In this document: in pieces, positions 37,225 through 44,668 of the stretch
Numbering within the stretch: the stretch's first letter is position 1
Layout of the letters: each line of letters begins with the position of its first letter
Assembly (NCBI RefSeq): GCF_023008245.1
Contig: NZ_CP090145.1
Coordinates: 992,001 to 1,056,000, forward strand
DNA: 64,000 nucleotides
Reading direction: 5' to 3'
From: Flavobacterium sediminilitoris
Lineage (GTDB): Bacteria; Bacteroidota; Bacteroidia; Flavobacteriales; Flavobacteriaceae
Translations under genes and position numbers: made by a program
Notes under the pieces: generated by a model
The model's input: only the letters and a program-made list of their open reading frames with translations
The model's database searches: none
Told to the model about the DNA's origin: nothing

Positions 37225-37381
37225 TTTCTTCGTTTTAAGGCTTTATATAATAGGAAAAGGAACGCAATATTGCGTTCCTTTTTAATACCTGTTTCTGTTT
37301 TTTTATTGATTATCAAATTATTAACCTCCAATAAAAGTTGTATCACTAAATCTGAAACATTACCAACTTTGGAACATTACC
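37185..37381 (-). repeat. IS1 left-end repeat, copy 1
   Basis: This block of about 195 bp is homologous to the blocks at 43261-43436 and 46753-46933. Shared landmarks in plus-strand reading are ATCACTAATTCTGATACA, TTTTAAGGCTTTATATAA, AAAGGAACGCAATATTGC and the terminal TCACTAAATCTGAAACATTA. It starts 6 bp beyond the stop of the immunity-like gene at 37387. Confidence 0.75.
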
Positions 37382-37386
37382 AATTA

Positions 37387-37794
37387 TTAATAAGCATTTA
37401 ATGTAAAGGCTACTTTTTCAAAAGATAGACTATACACTATATTTATTAATTCTCTAATTTCTATTTCTAATATATTACTATCATGTGCCGTTCTTGATTT
37501 TAAATAATATTGTACTTCTCCTTGCATTATTACTCTTTCAAAGTCATTATACCATTTACTATTTTTAAATCGTTCTAAATTTAATTTATTATCTATTTTA
37601 TCTTTATGAAAATGAATCATTAAAATTAAATCATCATTATCTGATTCAAAAGCAATTTTCCAATTTTTAACATCATAACCTTTAAAAATTTGAAGTAAAA
37701 CTTGTTGATTTTCTCTAAAAAAATCTAACTGTAAATTTTTTTCTTGACTATTTATAAAAATAGATATTGCTGAATTTAATGAAAGATTAAACAT
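37387..37794 (-). CDS. Putative immunity protein for a lost toxin tip
   Basis: This 135-residue soluble protein has no signal peptide (MFNLSLNSAISIFINSQEKN). Recognisable features are an aromatic/acidic stretch (DVKNWKIAFESDNDDLILMI) and a basic region near KLNLERFKNSKWYND. No named family was recognised. It sits directly after a 30-residue remnant of an Rhs tip and before the IS1 relic, in the position that immunity genes hold throughout this array. It differs from most neighbours in lacking an export signal, so its target would be a cytoplasmic toxin. Confidence 0.6.
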   Translation of the reverse strand: MFNLSLNSAISIFINSQEKNLQLDFFRENQQVLLQIFKGYDVKNWKIAFESDNDDLILMIHFHKDKIDNKLNLERFKNSKWYNDFERVIMQGEVQYYLKSRTAHDSNILEIEIRELINIVYSLSFEKVAFTLNAY

Positions 37795-37797
37795 AGT

Positions 37798-37887
37798 TTA
37801 TTTTATAGTTTTATTATGATAATACCAGTAACCTAATCCTGCACCACCTACGCCTAATCCCATTACAGGTGAAGGGATAATGTAGTT
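37798..37887 (-). pseudogene. C-terminal remnant of an Rhs tip
   Basis: An open frame reading NNYIIPSPVMGLGVGGAGLG then YWYYHNKTIK and a stop at 37798-37800 lies between two immunity-like genes. It has no start of its own and overlaps the stop of the upstream gene in another frame. The IPSP-containing beginning resembles the sequence at the start of the metzincin cassette (NNIPSPITII), which may mark a shared recombination point. It is probably the last part of a cassette lost by deletion. Confidence 0.45.
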
Positions 37888-37895
37888 GTTGTTTT

Positions 37896-38420
37896 CTAAT
37901 TTATTTTTTCAAGCGTTAAATAATTTATCTTTTGTTTACTAATTAATAATTCTTTTTTCCCTTTAAGCTCCACTAATTCAAAGCCAATTTCAGTATTCTT
38001 AAAATTAAAATAAATAAAAAAGCCTAATTTATTATTATTCTTTAAATTTAAAAAATCTTCATGTTTTATATTCTCTTTTAATACATTTACTATTTGTAAA
38101 TCAATATCATCTAGATTGAACCCCTTTAGGTTCTGTTTAAACAAAACTTTTTTATTTTTTATTTTAAAACAGATTAATGAAGAAATAAAAACTGTGTTCT
38201 TATTTACTCCTTCATACATAATCTGGCTAATTACATCATTCGATAGAACGCTTTTAGTTAGGCTATCAATATTATTAAATTTTATCTTGCTATTAAACGA
38301 CTCACTATCATATTTTATGTGTCTATAGTTATTATTTGATAATAAATCTATAGGTTTTTGTGCATTACATATACTTATTATAAATAAATAAAGTAATAAT
38401 ATATATTTTTTTAAAATCAT
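37896..38420 (-). CDS. Putative periplasmic immunity protein, 174 aa
   Basis: This 174-residue protein has a signal peptide (MILKKYILLLYLFIISICNAQ). The mature part is strand-rich with many Lys/Asn residues (VNKNTVFISSLICFKIKNKK, KLGFFIYFNFKNTEIGFELV). No family was recognised. It starts 14 bp after the stop of an orphan Rhs tip fragment on the same strand, which makes it the candidate immunity protein for that fragment. The export signal suits protection against a toxin acting in the periplasm. Confidence 0.62.
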   Translation of the reverse strand: MILKKYILLLYLFIISICNAQKPIDLLSNNNYRHIKYDSESFNSKIKFNNIDSLTKSVLSNDVISQIMYEGVNKNTVFISSLICFKIKNKKVLFKQNLKGFNLDDIDLQIVNVLKENIKHEDFLNLKNNNKLGFFIYFNFKNTEIGFELVELKGKKELLISKQKINYLTLEKIN

Positions 38421-38434
38421 ATTTATTTAGATGG

Positions 38435-38690
38435 TTAATGAGTTTGTACTCCAGTAGGAGTGATTGATAGACCATTAATTGTAGTGGTGTCTTTTACCCC
38501 AGGGGTACTTTTAAGCCATTCTACATTAAAAGATTGATTATTTTTAAATCCAATTCCACTAGTTTTATAATTATTATACTGCATTTTTACATAGCCTCGC
38601 GGCATATATATGTTAATTCTATCATCAATTAAGGTTTTAATTTCATTTATCGTTTTTACACCGGTTTCACCAATACCAACGTTGCAAAAT
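38435..38690 (-). pseudogene. Orphan toxin-tip fragment
   Basis: An open frame on the minus strand, without a usable start, reads GIGETGVKTINEIKTLIDDR, then INIYMPRGYVKMQYNNYKTS, NQSFNVEWLKSTPGVKDTTT and ITPTGVQTH, ending at 38435-38437. No Rhs core precedes it; instead, IS1 terminal sequence lies at 38703-38749. It is the C-terminal piece of a cassette whose core was lost at the IS border. The toxin family was not recognised. Confidence 0.55.
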
Positions 38691-38702
38691 GCAAGTATTA
38701 AA

Positions 38703-38749
38703 TTGAAACATTACCATAAAAATTGTATCACTAAATCTGAAACATTACC
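38703..38749 (-). repeat. IS1 end remnant, copy 4 (short)
   Basis: It contains GTATCACTAAATCTGAAACA plus TTACC (38725-38749, plus-strand reading), identical to the terminal repeats at 37340-37364 and 46909-46933. A second TTGAAACATTACC (38703-38715) follows. Only about 47 bp remain. It lies exactly at the border between the EndoU immunity gene and the next toxin fragment, and it supplies the stop codon of the former. Confidence 0.7.
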
Positions 38750-39011
38750 TATCTCTAATTAATTCTTTTAATAATTCGTATTCAGATAAATCAAGGTTTA
38801 ATTTTTTTGCCGAACTTTCAAACAAATTATAATCTTCCTGTGTTATTTCTTGATCATATTCGTAAATCTGTGTAACTAATGTATTGTAACATAATGAATA
38901 CTCTCTATTAGATAATAATTCTTTACAATTGATTATATCTTCACTTAATATTAATGAAGAAAATCTATCTAATAAAATTTCTAATATTTTTTTCTTTTTA
39001 TTATAGAACAT
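38745..39011 (-). CDS. MafI-like immunity protein for the EndoU tip
   Basis: This is an 88-residue all-helical, acidic protein without signal peptide (LSNREYSLCYNTLVTQIYEY, ITQEDYNLFESSAKKLNLDL). The helical pattern and the short size are those of the MafI/CdiI_4 immunity family, which pairs with EndoU-type nucleases. It follows the EndoU tip by 5 bp. The reading frame is intact although the toxin frame is broken. Its last codons (AGG TAA) lie in the terminal sequence of an IS1 remnant, so the original C-terminus was probably changed by insertion or recombination. Confidence 0.7.
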   Translation of the reverse strand: MFYNKKKKILEILLDRFSSLILSEDIINCKELLSNREYSLCYNTLVTQIYEYDQEITQEDYNLFESSAKKLNLDLSEYELLKELIRDR

Positions 39012-39016
39012 AACTT

Positions 39017-39928
39017 TTATTGTATTGGGAATGCTGTGATTATGTCGTCAACAGTTGTTATTACTTTTATTTTTACACCTTCATATACACCTTCAATTTT
39101 ATATCTTACTAAATCTCCACTTCTAGTATGTGTTGCTCCAACCCTTCCTGTTTGTTGTATCCAAGGGTTACTTGTAGCCACTTCAGATATTGCATTCATT
39201 ATCTTTTTATTTCCCCAAGTAACTGGAAACATAGACTTTGCACCTGTTACACCATTCCAAAAAGATTTTATGCTACCTCACCAAGCGTGACCGCCTCCTG
39301 TTGCATCTCCAGCTAATATATGAGCTGTTCTAGACCCACTTGCTAGGTTGACATATCTTGCATTTCTTGCTATGTTTTTAGCACGTATTATTTGAACTAC
39401 CCATGCACCTCCTTGAAATATTTTAACAGCTGCCCACTCTCCTGTAATAAATAAGACTGTTTGACCAAATGCATTACCCGCAGCTTGATTGTCTTCTTCT
39501 GTTGGATTGAAAGGGTCTCTACCATTCATAGCCGCATTAAAGCCTCCTCCTGGTACAGAATATCCCATAGCATAACCCTCACCCATTAACTGAGCAGTAC
39601 TTTTTTTCTTCTTTTTTGGATCAGTATCTCCATTTTCATCAATTTCATTTTCTCCATCCGTAAAAGAACCATTTCCAGTATTTGTCCAAGTAGTTCCACT
39701 TTCAGACTGCATTAATCTATTAATAAAAGATTCGGATAACATCCCATCAGGATCAATAAAGAAAACAGGATTATCCATTGCATAATTGTATGGAGACCAT
39801 CTACGTCCTTGTTCTGCCAACGGGTCAATATTCATCCATCTACCCAAAGCAGCATCATAATTCCTTGCACCATAATCGTATAGATTCAATCCTAACCCTG
39901 CCTGTAGTTATTTCCCGTTATATTTATG
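39017..39928 (-). pseudogene. Orphan Rhs core with EndoU RNase tip, two nonsense codons
   Basis: This cassette begins in the Rhs core (KYNGK, TAA at 39908-39910 where the other copies have Glu, then [20 protein letters not shown]). The tip is a bacterial EndoU RNase domain: [14 protein letters not shown], then an in-frame TGA (39278-39280). The same frame continues with GSIKSFWNGVTGAKSMFPVT, WGNKKIMNAISEVATSNP, TGRVGATHTRSGDLVRYKIE, GVYEGVKIKV and ITAFPIQ. Both catalytic His residues (HILxGD and GGGH) precede the stop, and the Lys and the TAFP motif follow it. EndoU toxins cut RNA at uridines. As written, the tip is not made in full. Confidence 0.82.
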
Positions 39929-39963
39929 ATTGTAAAATTCATTAACTTTTAAACATTATTCAA

Positions 39964-40428
39964 TTACCTTCCATCTTTACAAAAAAACAATCTCTGTTTT
40001 GAATCTGTATAGTTTTTTAAAGACAAATAAAAGACAAAATCCTCTAGATAAATTATATAATATCTTTTGTGTAACAAATTATTTTGTTCAACAACTAAAC
40101 GTTTGTCACTTATATGACATAATGATAAACTTATATATTTACTTTCTTTAAACTTACTTAATCCTTCTCTAGTAAGAACAATATATTTAGCTTGATTTAT
40201 CATCTTAATAAGATCTTTTTTTGAAATATTGTTAATATCAATAAATTTAGATTCAATAAAACTAGTAAACTCCTTTTTTGAGTCATAAATTAGATACCCT
40301 GTTTTATTAATTGAATCACCAACTTTAGAAAGAGTCATATCTCCCCGAACTGGAGTATTATGCTTTGTTTTACAAGAAAAAAATGTACACCAAAAAATTA
40401 TTAAAATGATTCTATATATGAATTTCAT
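39964..40428 (-). CDS. Putative lipoprotein immunity protein for the metzincin tip
   Basis: This 154-residue protein has a lipoprotein signal (RIILIIFWCTFFSCKTKHNT, lipobox FFSC). The mature part is mixed, with SKKDLIKMINQAKYIVLTRE and an aromatic strand region (LHKRYYIIYLEDFVFYLSL). No known family. It starts 4 bp after the stop of the metzincin cassette. Membrane anchoring on the periplasmic side suits neutralisation of an extracytoplasmic protease. Confidence 0.68.
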   Translation of the reverse strand: MKFIYRIILIIFWCTFFSCKTKHNTPVRGDMTLSKVGDSINKTGYLIYDSKKEFTSFIESKFIDINNISKKDLIKMINQAKYIVLTREGLSKFKESKYISLSLCHISDKRLVVEQNNLLHKRYYIIYLEDFVFYLSLKNYTDSKQRLFFCKDGR

Positions 40429-40432
40429 AAAA

Positions 40433-41623
40433 TTACTTTATTTCTACAATTGTTCCACTTAATTTAACTCTACTAGGGCTTGAATTAACTACTTTAGGTT
40501 TATCATGTTTAGAAACTTTTTCTCTTGGAGAGCCTAAATATGAATTAGAACCCACATTAGACAATTTAACTTTAAACCCTTTAGAATTTTTCGAAGCATA
40601 TAACAACATGCCACCTATACCATCTTTGGTCATCTCTGTTCCGTTTTTACCTATCGCAGAATGAGACATTCCCAAAGTATGCATTATCTCATGTCCTACA
40701 ACGCCTTCATCAGCATCATAATTTTTTTTATCGCCATACATTGTACAAGATTCGCAAAATTTAGTATTATCTCCTCCTTCGAAAGCTAAACCATTTGCTC
40801 CATATACGTTTCTTAATTCCATACCACCCGCTGATAAATAATTAGCAGTATCATCGTTAGTGGCTAAATCTTGATTTTTACTGTGATTATTAACAATACC
40901 ATCATCATAAGTCTCATCTTTTTTATCACTAAATTGAATTTTAAAGTTTATCGGAATTATGTCCCCGTTGTCTGTTTTAACACCATATTTACCACTTTGA
41001 TTATTAAGATATTCAATAGCTTTATTAAGTAAATCCTTTGTATTAGACTTTCCATCATTATACCAAACTTGAGTAACAGTTATAACTCCATTTTGAAACG
41101 ATATTCCAAAATCATTACCATCGTAATCAACAAACTTAGTTGGAATATTACCTGCATAAACATATGGAGAACTTGTAAAGTATTTTTCGGACATATTATC
41201 CATGTTCATCCATCTACCTATAGCTGGGTCATAATTCCTTGCACCATAATCGTATAGATTTAATCCCAATTCCGTTTGCAGTTCTTTGCCATTGAACTTA
41301 TATTGATAAGCATTAGAACTATTATGCGTTTCATGTTTTAGTCCAAAAGGATAATACTGATTTTCTTCCACTATTTCATCAGTATCTATGATATTGCTGT
41401 TGTTAATATAGGTGTAACTAAGTCTAATATTTCCTAAATGATCAGTATAATTAAATACATAGCTGTAATCCCCTTGATCATATTTTACATAACCTTCCGC
41501 ATGTGGAAAAAACTCTAATCGACTATTCTTATACTGAAAACCCAATAAATATGTGGTTATAATTGTTATAGGGGAAGGGATATTATTACTTAATTTCAAT
41601 AGGTATGAATAGTTCAATTTCAT
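40433..41623 (-). CDS. Orphan Rhs core with metzincin protease tip
   Basis: This is a displaced Rhs 3' cassette. Homology to the full-length Rhs begins near 41560 (LLGFQYKNSRLEFFPHAEGY) and passes through DHLGNIRLSYT, YYPFGLKHETH and [20 protein letters not shown]. The tip (about 220 residues) holds the complete metzincin zinc motif HEIMHTLGMSH (HExxHxxGxxH) with a following Met in GGMLLYASKN, which may be the Met-turn. A cysteine pair lies in CESCTMYG. It is predicted to be a zinc protease toxin. The ATG at 41623 is inside the upstream immunity gene and is probably not used, so the cassette may be silent until recombined onto the full-length gene. Confidence 0.85.
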   Translation of the reverse strand: MKLNYSYLLKLSNNIPSPITIITTYLLGFQYKNSRLEFFPHAEGYVKYDQGDYSYVFNYTDHLGNIRLSYTYINNSNIIDTDEIVEENQYYPFGLKHETHNSSNAYQYKFNGKELQTELGLNLYDYGARNYDPAIGRWMNMDNMSEKYFTSSPYVYAGNIPTKFVDYDGNDFGISFQNGVITVTQVWYNDGKSNTKDLLNKAIEYLNNQSGKYGVKTDNGDIIPINFKIQFSDKKDETYDDGIVNNHSKNQDLATNDDTANYLSAGGMELRNVYGANGLAFEGGDNTKFCESCTMYGDKKNYDADEGVVGHEIMHTLGMSHSAIGKNGTEMTKDGIGGMLLYASKNSKGFKVKLSNVGSNSYLGSPREKVSKHDKPKVVNSSPSRVKLSGTIVEIK

Positions 41624-41972
41624 CAATACTCATACTACATTTAATAATCATTAAGTGTAAGTAATCCTTTAGATCGTCTAAAATATTTTGTTCAAAACTA
41701 CAGTTAGATTTGTAGCCAATTAATTCTATTTCTTTTGATTTTAAAATTTTAAAAACTAAAATAAATTTGAATTTACATTCATTAATTTGCTTTTTTTTAA
41801 TAAACTCGGATAATGAATTTAAATCTTTATATATAGTAAACTCGATTGAGTTTACACCTATGTCATTATTACTATACTTCACTACATGAATTGAATCTTT
41901 TGAAATATTATATTCTTGACCATTTGAGTTATTAGCAAAACATAGCATAATCAATATTAAAATATATCTCAT
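41586..41972 (-). CDS. Putative periplasmic immunity protein for the zincin-like tip
   Basis: This 128-residue protein has a signal peptide (MRYILILIMLCFANNSNGQ). The mature part has IGVNSIEFTIYKDLNSLSEF and a strand-rich region with one cysteine pair (NECKFKFILVFKILKSKEIE, NCSFEQNI). No recognised family. It starts 5 bp after the stop of the zincin-like cassette on the same strand, so it is the likely cognate immunity protein. Confidence 0.65.
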   Translation of the reverse strand: MRYILILIMLCFANNSNGQEYNISKDSIHVVKYSNNDIGVNSIEFTIYKDLNSLSEFIKKKQINECKFKFILVFKILKSKEIELIGYKSNCSFEQNILDDLKDYLHLMIIKCSMSIDEIELFIPIEIK

Positions 41973-41977
41973 TTCTG

Positions 41978-43264
41978 TTAATTTTTATTAGCTTTATTTA
42001 TTTTTTTTAAATCTTGAACTTCATTGTATGTTGCGGGTTTATTATAAAGCGGAGCTTTTTTTGAATATGGATGTTTGTTTCCATAAGAACTATTATAGAA
42101 TTCATAAAAAGATTTTACATATCCATCATAGACTTCTTTATTCTCTCCATTTTCAATTTTCGTGTTTCCAGTTGCATCTTGAGAATCTTTAACAGAATAT
42201 AACTCCATCTGTGATGAGTCTAAAATCACACCAAGAATTGAGCCAGGATCTTTAGAGAGTCGTTTTTCATCACTCACATCATAATTAAATAACTTTGCTT
42301 CAGCTTCCATATCACTAATATTTTGCTGGTTTGAATCTCTCTTATTAATATATTTTTGTAAAGCATGAAATAATTCTTCACCTACAGTTGTATCACTAGT
42401 ACCTTCCCTATAATAGATTGTATTTGATTCTGGATCAAAGACTCCTTGTGCAGAATCTTCATCAATATTGTTTTTTTTAGCTAACACATCAATATGAGCA
42501 TCATCAATTGAAATTGTTATATCATAATCTTCTAATCCATCTAAAAACTCATACAACACATTAAAAGATGCTGAGTTCTTTCTAAGTTCTTCAACTTGCT
42601 CTCTAGTCTTTTTATCTGCATCGCCTTCTCCCCAAATAATTTTTTTCCCATCAGGATCAATGAAAAAAGTTGGAACATTTAATGCATAGCTATAAGAACT
42701 ATATGAGAAATACTTATAAGCCAACGGATCCATGTTCATCCATCTACCTAAAGCTGGGTCATAATTCCGTGCTCCGTAGTCATAAAAGTTAAGCCCCAAC
42801 TCGTCTTGGTATTCTTTCCCGTTGTATTTATAATTATATTTAAAATCAATAGGACAACTTGGGCAAGGTTCTTCTAAGACAAGATCTCCACCACTTTTGT
42901 AATATGCTTTTCTACTCATGTTATAATTAGCATGCTTTAATCCAAAAGGGTAGTAATTATTTTCTTCTAGTATTTCTAATGCTTTTGTGCTTGGGTCTGT
43001 GCTATAACTTAAACGAATATTTCCTAAATGGTAGGTATAATTAAAAACATAGCTGTAATTGTCTGCTTCATGTTTTACATAGCCCTCAGCATGCGGAAAA
43101 AATTGCAATACATTATTTTTGTATTGAAAGCCTCCTGCTAGATAATTGGTTTGGGTTACGTTAATTGCTTCATTCACTATTTTGCTTACTTTTTGCCCTG
43201 TTACATTGTAAATATAGATAATAGTATTGGTGCCTACAATTATTTTCATAAGTAAAAAAGGCAT
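41978..43264 (-). CDS. Orphan Rhs core with zincin-like tip
   Basis: The cassette starts at an IS1-derived ATG (43264) and reads directly into Rhs sequence (KIIVGTNTIIYIYNVTGQKV), then DHLGNIRLSY-type and [20 protein letters not shown] core motifs. The tip of about 220 residues contains TTVGEELFHALQKYINKRDS and DMEAEAKLFNYDV, a pattern of ExxxH plus a later Glu pair. I read this as a possible metal-dependent hydrolase, but it lacks a full HExxH motif. The end is a basic, Asn-rich tail. No promoter or signal is present, so expression needs recombination or read-through. Confidence 0.75.
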   Translation of the reverse strand: MPFLLMKIIVGTNTIIYIYNVTGQKVSKIVNEAINVTQTNYLAGGFQYKNNVLQFFPHAEGYVKHEADNYSYVFNYTYHLGNIRLSYSTDPSTKALEILEENNYYPFGLKHANYNMSRKAYYKSGGDLVLEEPCPSCPIDFKYNYKYNGKEYQDELGLNFYDYGARNYDPALGRWMNMDPLAYKYFSYSSYSYALNVPTFFIDPDGKKIIWGEGDADKKTREQVEELRKNSASFNVLYEFLDGLEDYDITISIDDAHIDVLAKKNNIDEDSAQGVFDPESNTIYYREGTSDTTVGEELFHALQKYINKRDSNQQNISDMEAEAKLFNYDVSDEKRLSKDPGSILGVILDSSQMELYSVKDSQDATGNTKIENGENKEVYDGYVKSFYEFYNSSYGNKHPYSKKAPLYNKPATYNEVQDLKKINKANKN

Positions 43265-43436
43265 CACTAATTCTGATACACGAGGTCCTTTTTTATTATT
43301 TTCTTCGTTTTAAGGCTTTATATAATATAAAAAGGAACGCAATATTGCCTTCCTTTTCTATACTTTTCTTTAATTAAACTCTGTTTATCAATTGATTAGC
43401 AACTATAATAGGTGTCACTAACTTTGGAACATTACC
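43261..43436 (-). repeat. IS1 left-end repeat, copy 2
   Basis: This block of 176 bp is homologous to 46753-46933 and 37185-37381 and ends in the variant terminal repeat GTCACTAACTTTGGAACATT. The inner border (GCATCACTAATTCTGATACA) joins Rhs sequence through TTTTTTACTTAT, the same junction as at 46753. It lies between the 43479 gene and the zincin-like cassette. Confidence 0.75.
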
Positions 43437-43478
43437 TAATTTGGCAGTTAAGGGTAAAACAAGTTAGGAGTCGCTTCC

Positions 43479-44180
43479 TTATTTAAAATTTTGTTTTACA
43501 TTATACTCATAAATAGAAAAATTATCTTTTTTAGATTCCTTTATCATTATAATTTGTTCATTTGCTTCTAAATTTTCATACTTGACTTTAATAAAATAAC
43601 TGATACTTATACCATCATCAGAATATTCCGTTTTTATGATGTTTTTTTCTATTAATTTTCCAAAATGATTATTTTTAAAAATAATAATCTCTTTAAATCT
43701 ATTGTAAGGGGTTTTTTGATAAAACCTAAAACTTATAATGTTATCAAGTTTCTCAGGGTTTTCAATATTCTCGTAAAAATAATTAATTATTTCTTCTGGA
43801 GTTAATTTATTATTGTCATTAGAATTTTCGATTACAATCTTACTAGGTTCAATATAATTAATTTTTTTTTCAAGTCTATTACCATTATAAATATAAGCTA
43901 TAGAATCGCCACTGTTTTTATAAATTGAATCACCTATCTCAATATAACAAACAAATTGAGGTATTAATAAAATTTCTTTACCTCCTTTTAAAACTAAAAT
44001 TGTTGAATTGTTTTTAGATTTTTTTTTACCTATTACTTTACCATGAAACTCTTTTTTAAGATAAATATCGTTATGTTTATTACTAAAATTAGTAAATCTC
44101 AAACTATAAATATAAATTCCTATTCCTAATGAAATAATAGCACAAATTATTATATAAATATCTTTATTGTTTTTTATCAT
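43479..44180 (-). CDS. Membrane-anchored protein of an immunity cluster, 233 aa
   Basis: This 233-residue protein has an N-terminal transmembrane helix (IYIIICAIISLGIGIYIYSL) and an extracytoplasmic part with two domains. One is a KOW/SH3-like strand region (FHGKVIGKKKSKNNSTILVL); the other is a helix-strand part after KLTPEEIINYFYENIENPEK, with similarity in style to NTF2-like folds. No family was recognised. Its start overlaps the stop of the 44177 lipoprotein gene by 4 bp, so the two are translationally coupled. It is the last gene before an IS1-end remnant. Confidence 0.65.
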   Translation of the reverse strand: MIKNNKDIYIIICAIISLGIGIYIYSLRFTNFSNKHNDIYLKKEFHGKVIGKKKSKNNSTILVLKGGKEILLIPQFVCYIEIGDSIYKNSGDSIAYIYNGNRLEKKINYIEPSKIVIENSNDNNKLTPEEIINYFYENIENPEKLDNIISFRFYQKTPYNRFKEIIIFKNNHFGKLIEKNIIKTEYSDDGISISYFIKVKYENLEANEQIIMIKESKKDNFSIYEYNVKQNFK

Positions 44181-44602
44181 CTACATTTTTCATCAGAATA
44201 AACCTTTTTAATTTCAAAGAGGTTTATTAAATAATTAGCTAAAACATCATTCTTATATACATCACCATCTGTTTTAAATACATACCCATTCTTAACGGTA
44301 AAAATCAAAGTAGTTTCCTTTGGAAAAAAATCTTTACTTCCAGTATTGTATTTAATACTCATATAACCTCTATGATGACTTGTCATAACAAAATTTATTT
44401 TTTGTAATCTTGAAAGTTCATTACAGATAAAATCTATCTCTTTTTTAGTAATTATATCCATATTTGGTAATCCACAATTGTATTCATAATTACTGTTTCT
44501 TATAGAAAATGATTTTAAATCCTCAGGACAACTAACTCCTTTACATGATATATTTGAATAAATAAAAAAGCATAGAATAAATTTAGTAAAATTCATATTC
44601 AT
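44177..44602 (-). CDS. Putative lipoprotein of an immunity cluster, 141 aa
   Basis: This 141-residue protein has a lipoprotein-type signal (FTKFILCFFIYSNISCKGVS, lipobox NISC). Its mature part has several cysteines (SCPEDL, EYNCGLP, FICNEL, DEKCR) that could form disulfides. No family was recognised. It overlaps the 43479 gene by 4 bp and lies 66 bp downstream of the 44669 gene. It may be an immunity protein whose toxin cassette has been lost. Confidence 0.65.
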   Translation of the reverse strand: MNMNFTKFILCFFIYSNISCKGVSCPEDLKSFSIRNSNYEYNCGLPNMDIITKKEIDFICNELSRLQKINFVMTSHHRGYMSIKYNTGSKDFFPKETTLIFTVKNGYVFKTDGDVYKNDVLANYLINLFEIKKVYSDEKCR

Positions 44603-44668
44603 CTTGTTGATTTAATAATTTCGTATAACCATAAAATCTGAAGTCTAGGAGGTTTCTGAGATACCTAT

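Larger units (their letters stand above)
36639..37381 (-). mobile_element. Decayed IS1-family element, left end plus transposase relic
   Basis: On the minus strand the element starts with a terminal repeat (37340-37364, GGTAATGTTTCAGATT...). A short leader with a hairpin (AAGGAACGCAAT / ATTGCGTTCCTT, 37256-37281) follows that could block outside transcription, then the transposase relic. A second terminal-like piece (GGTAATGTTCCAAAGTT, 37365-37381) is fused directly outside. No matching right end is visible near 36640, so that end is lost. The left-end segment is also found at 43261-43436, 46753-46933 and, shortened, at 38703-38749. Confidence 0.7.

Noticed and set aside
39278..39280. Possible recoding of TGA (selenocysteine or Trp) in the EndoU tip
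   Set aside because: No hairpin typical of selenocysteine insertion was seen and TGA is used as a stop elsewhere in the window (for example the muramidase). A second nonsense codon at 39908 supports decay.
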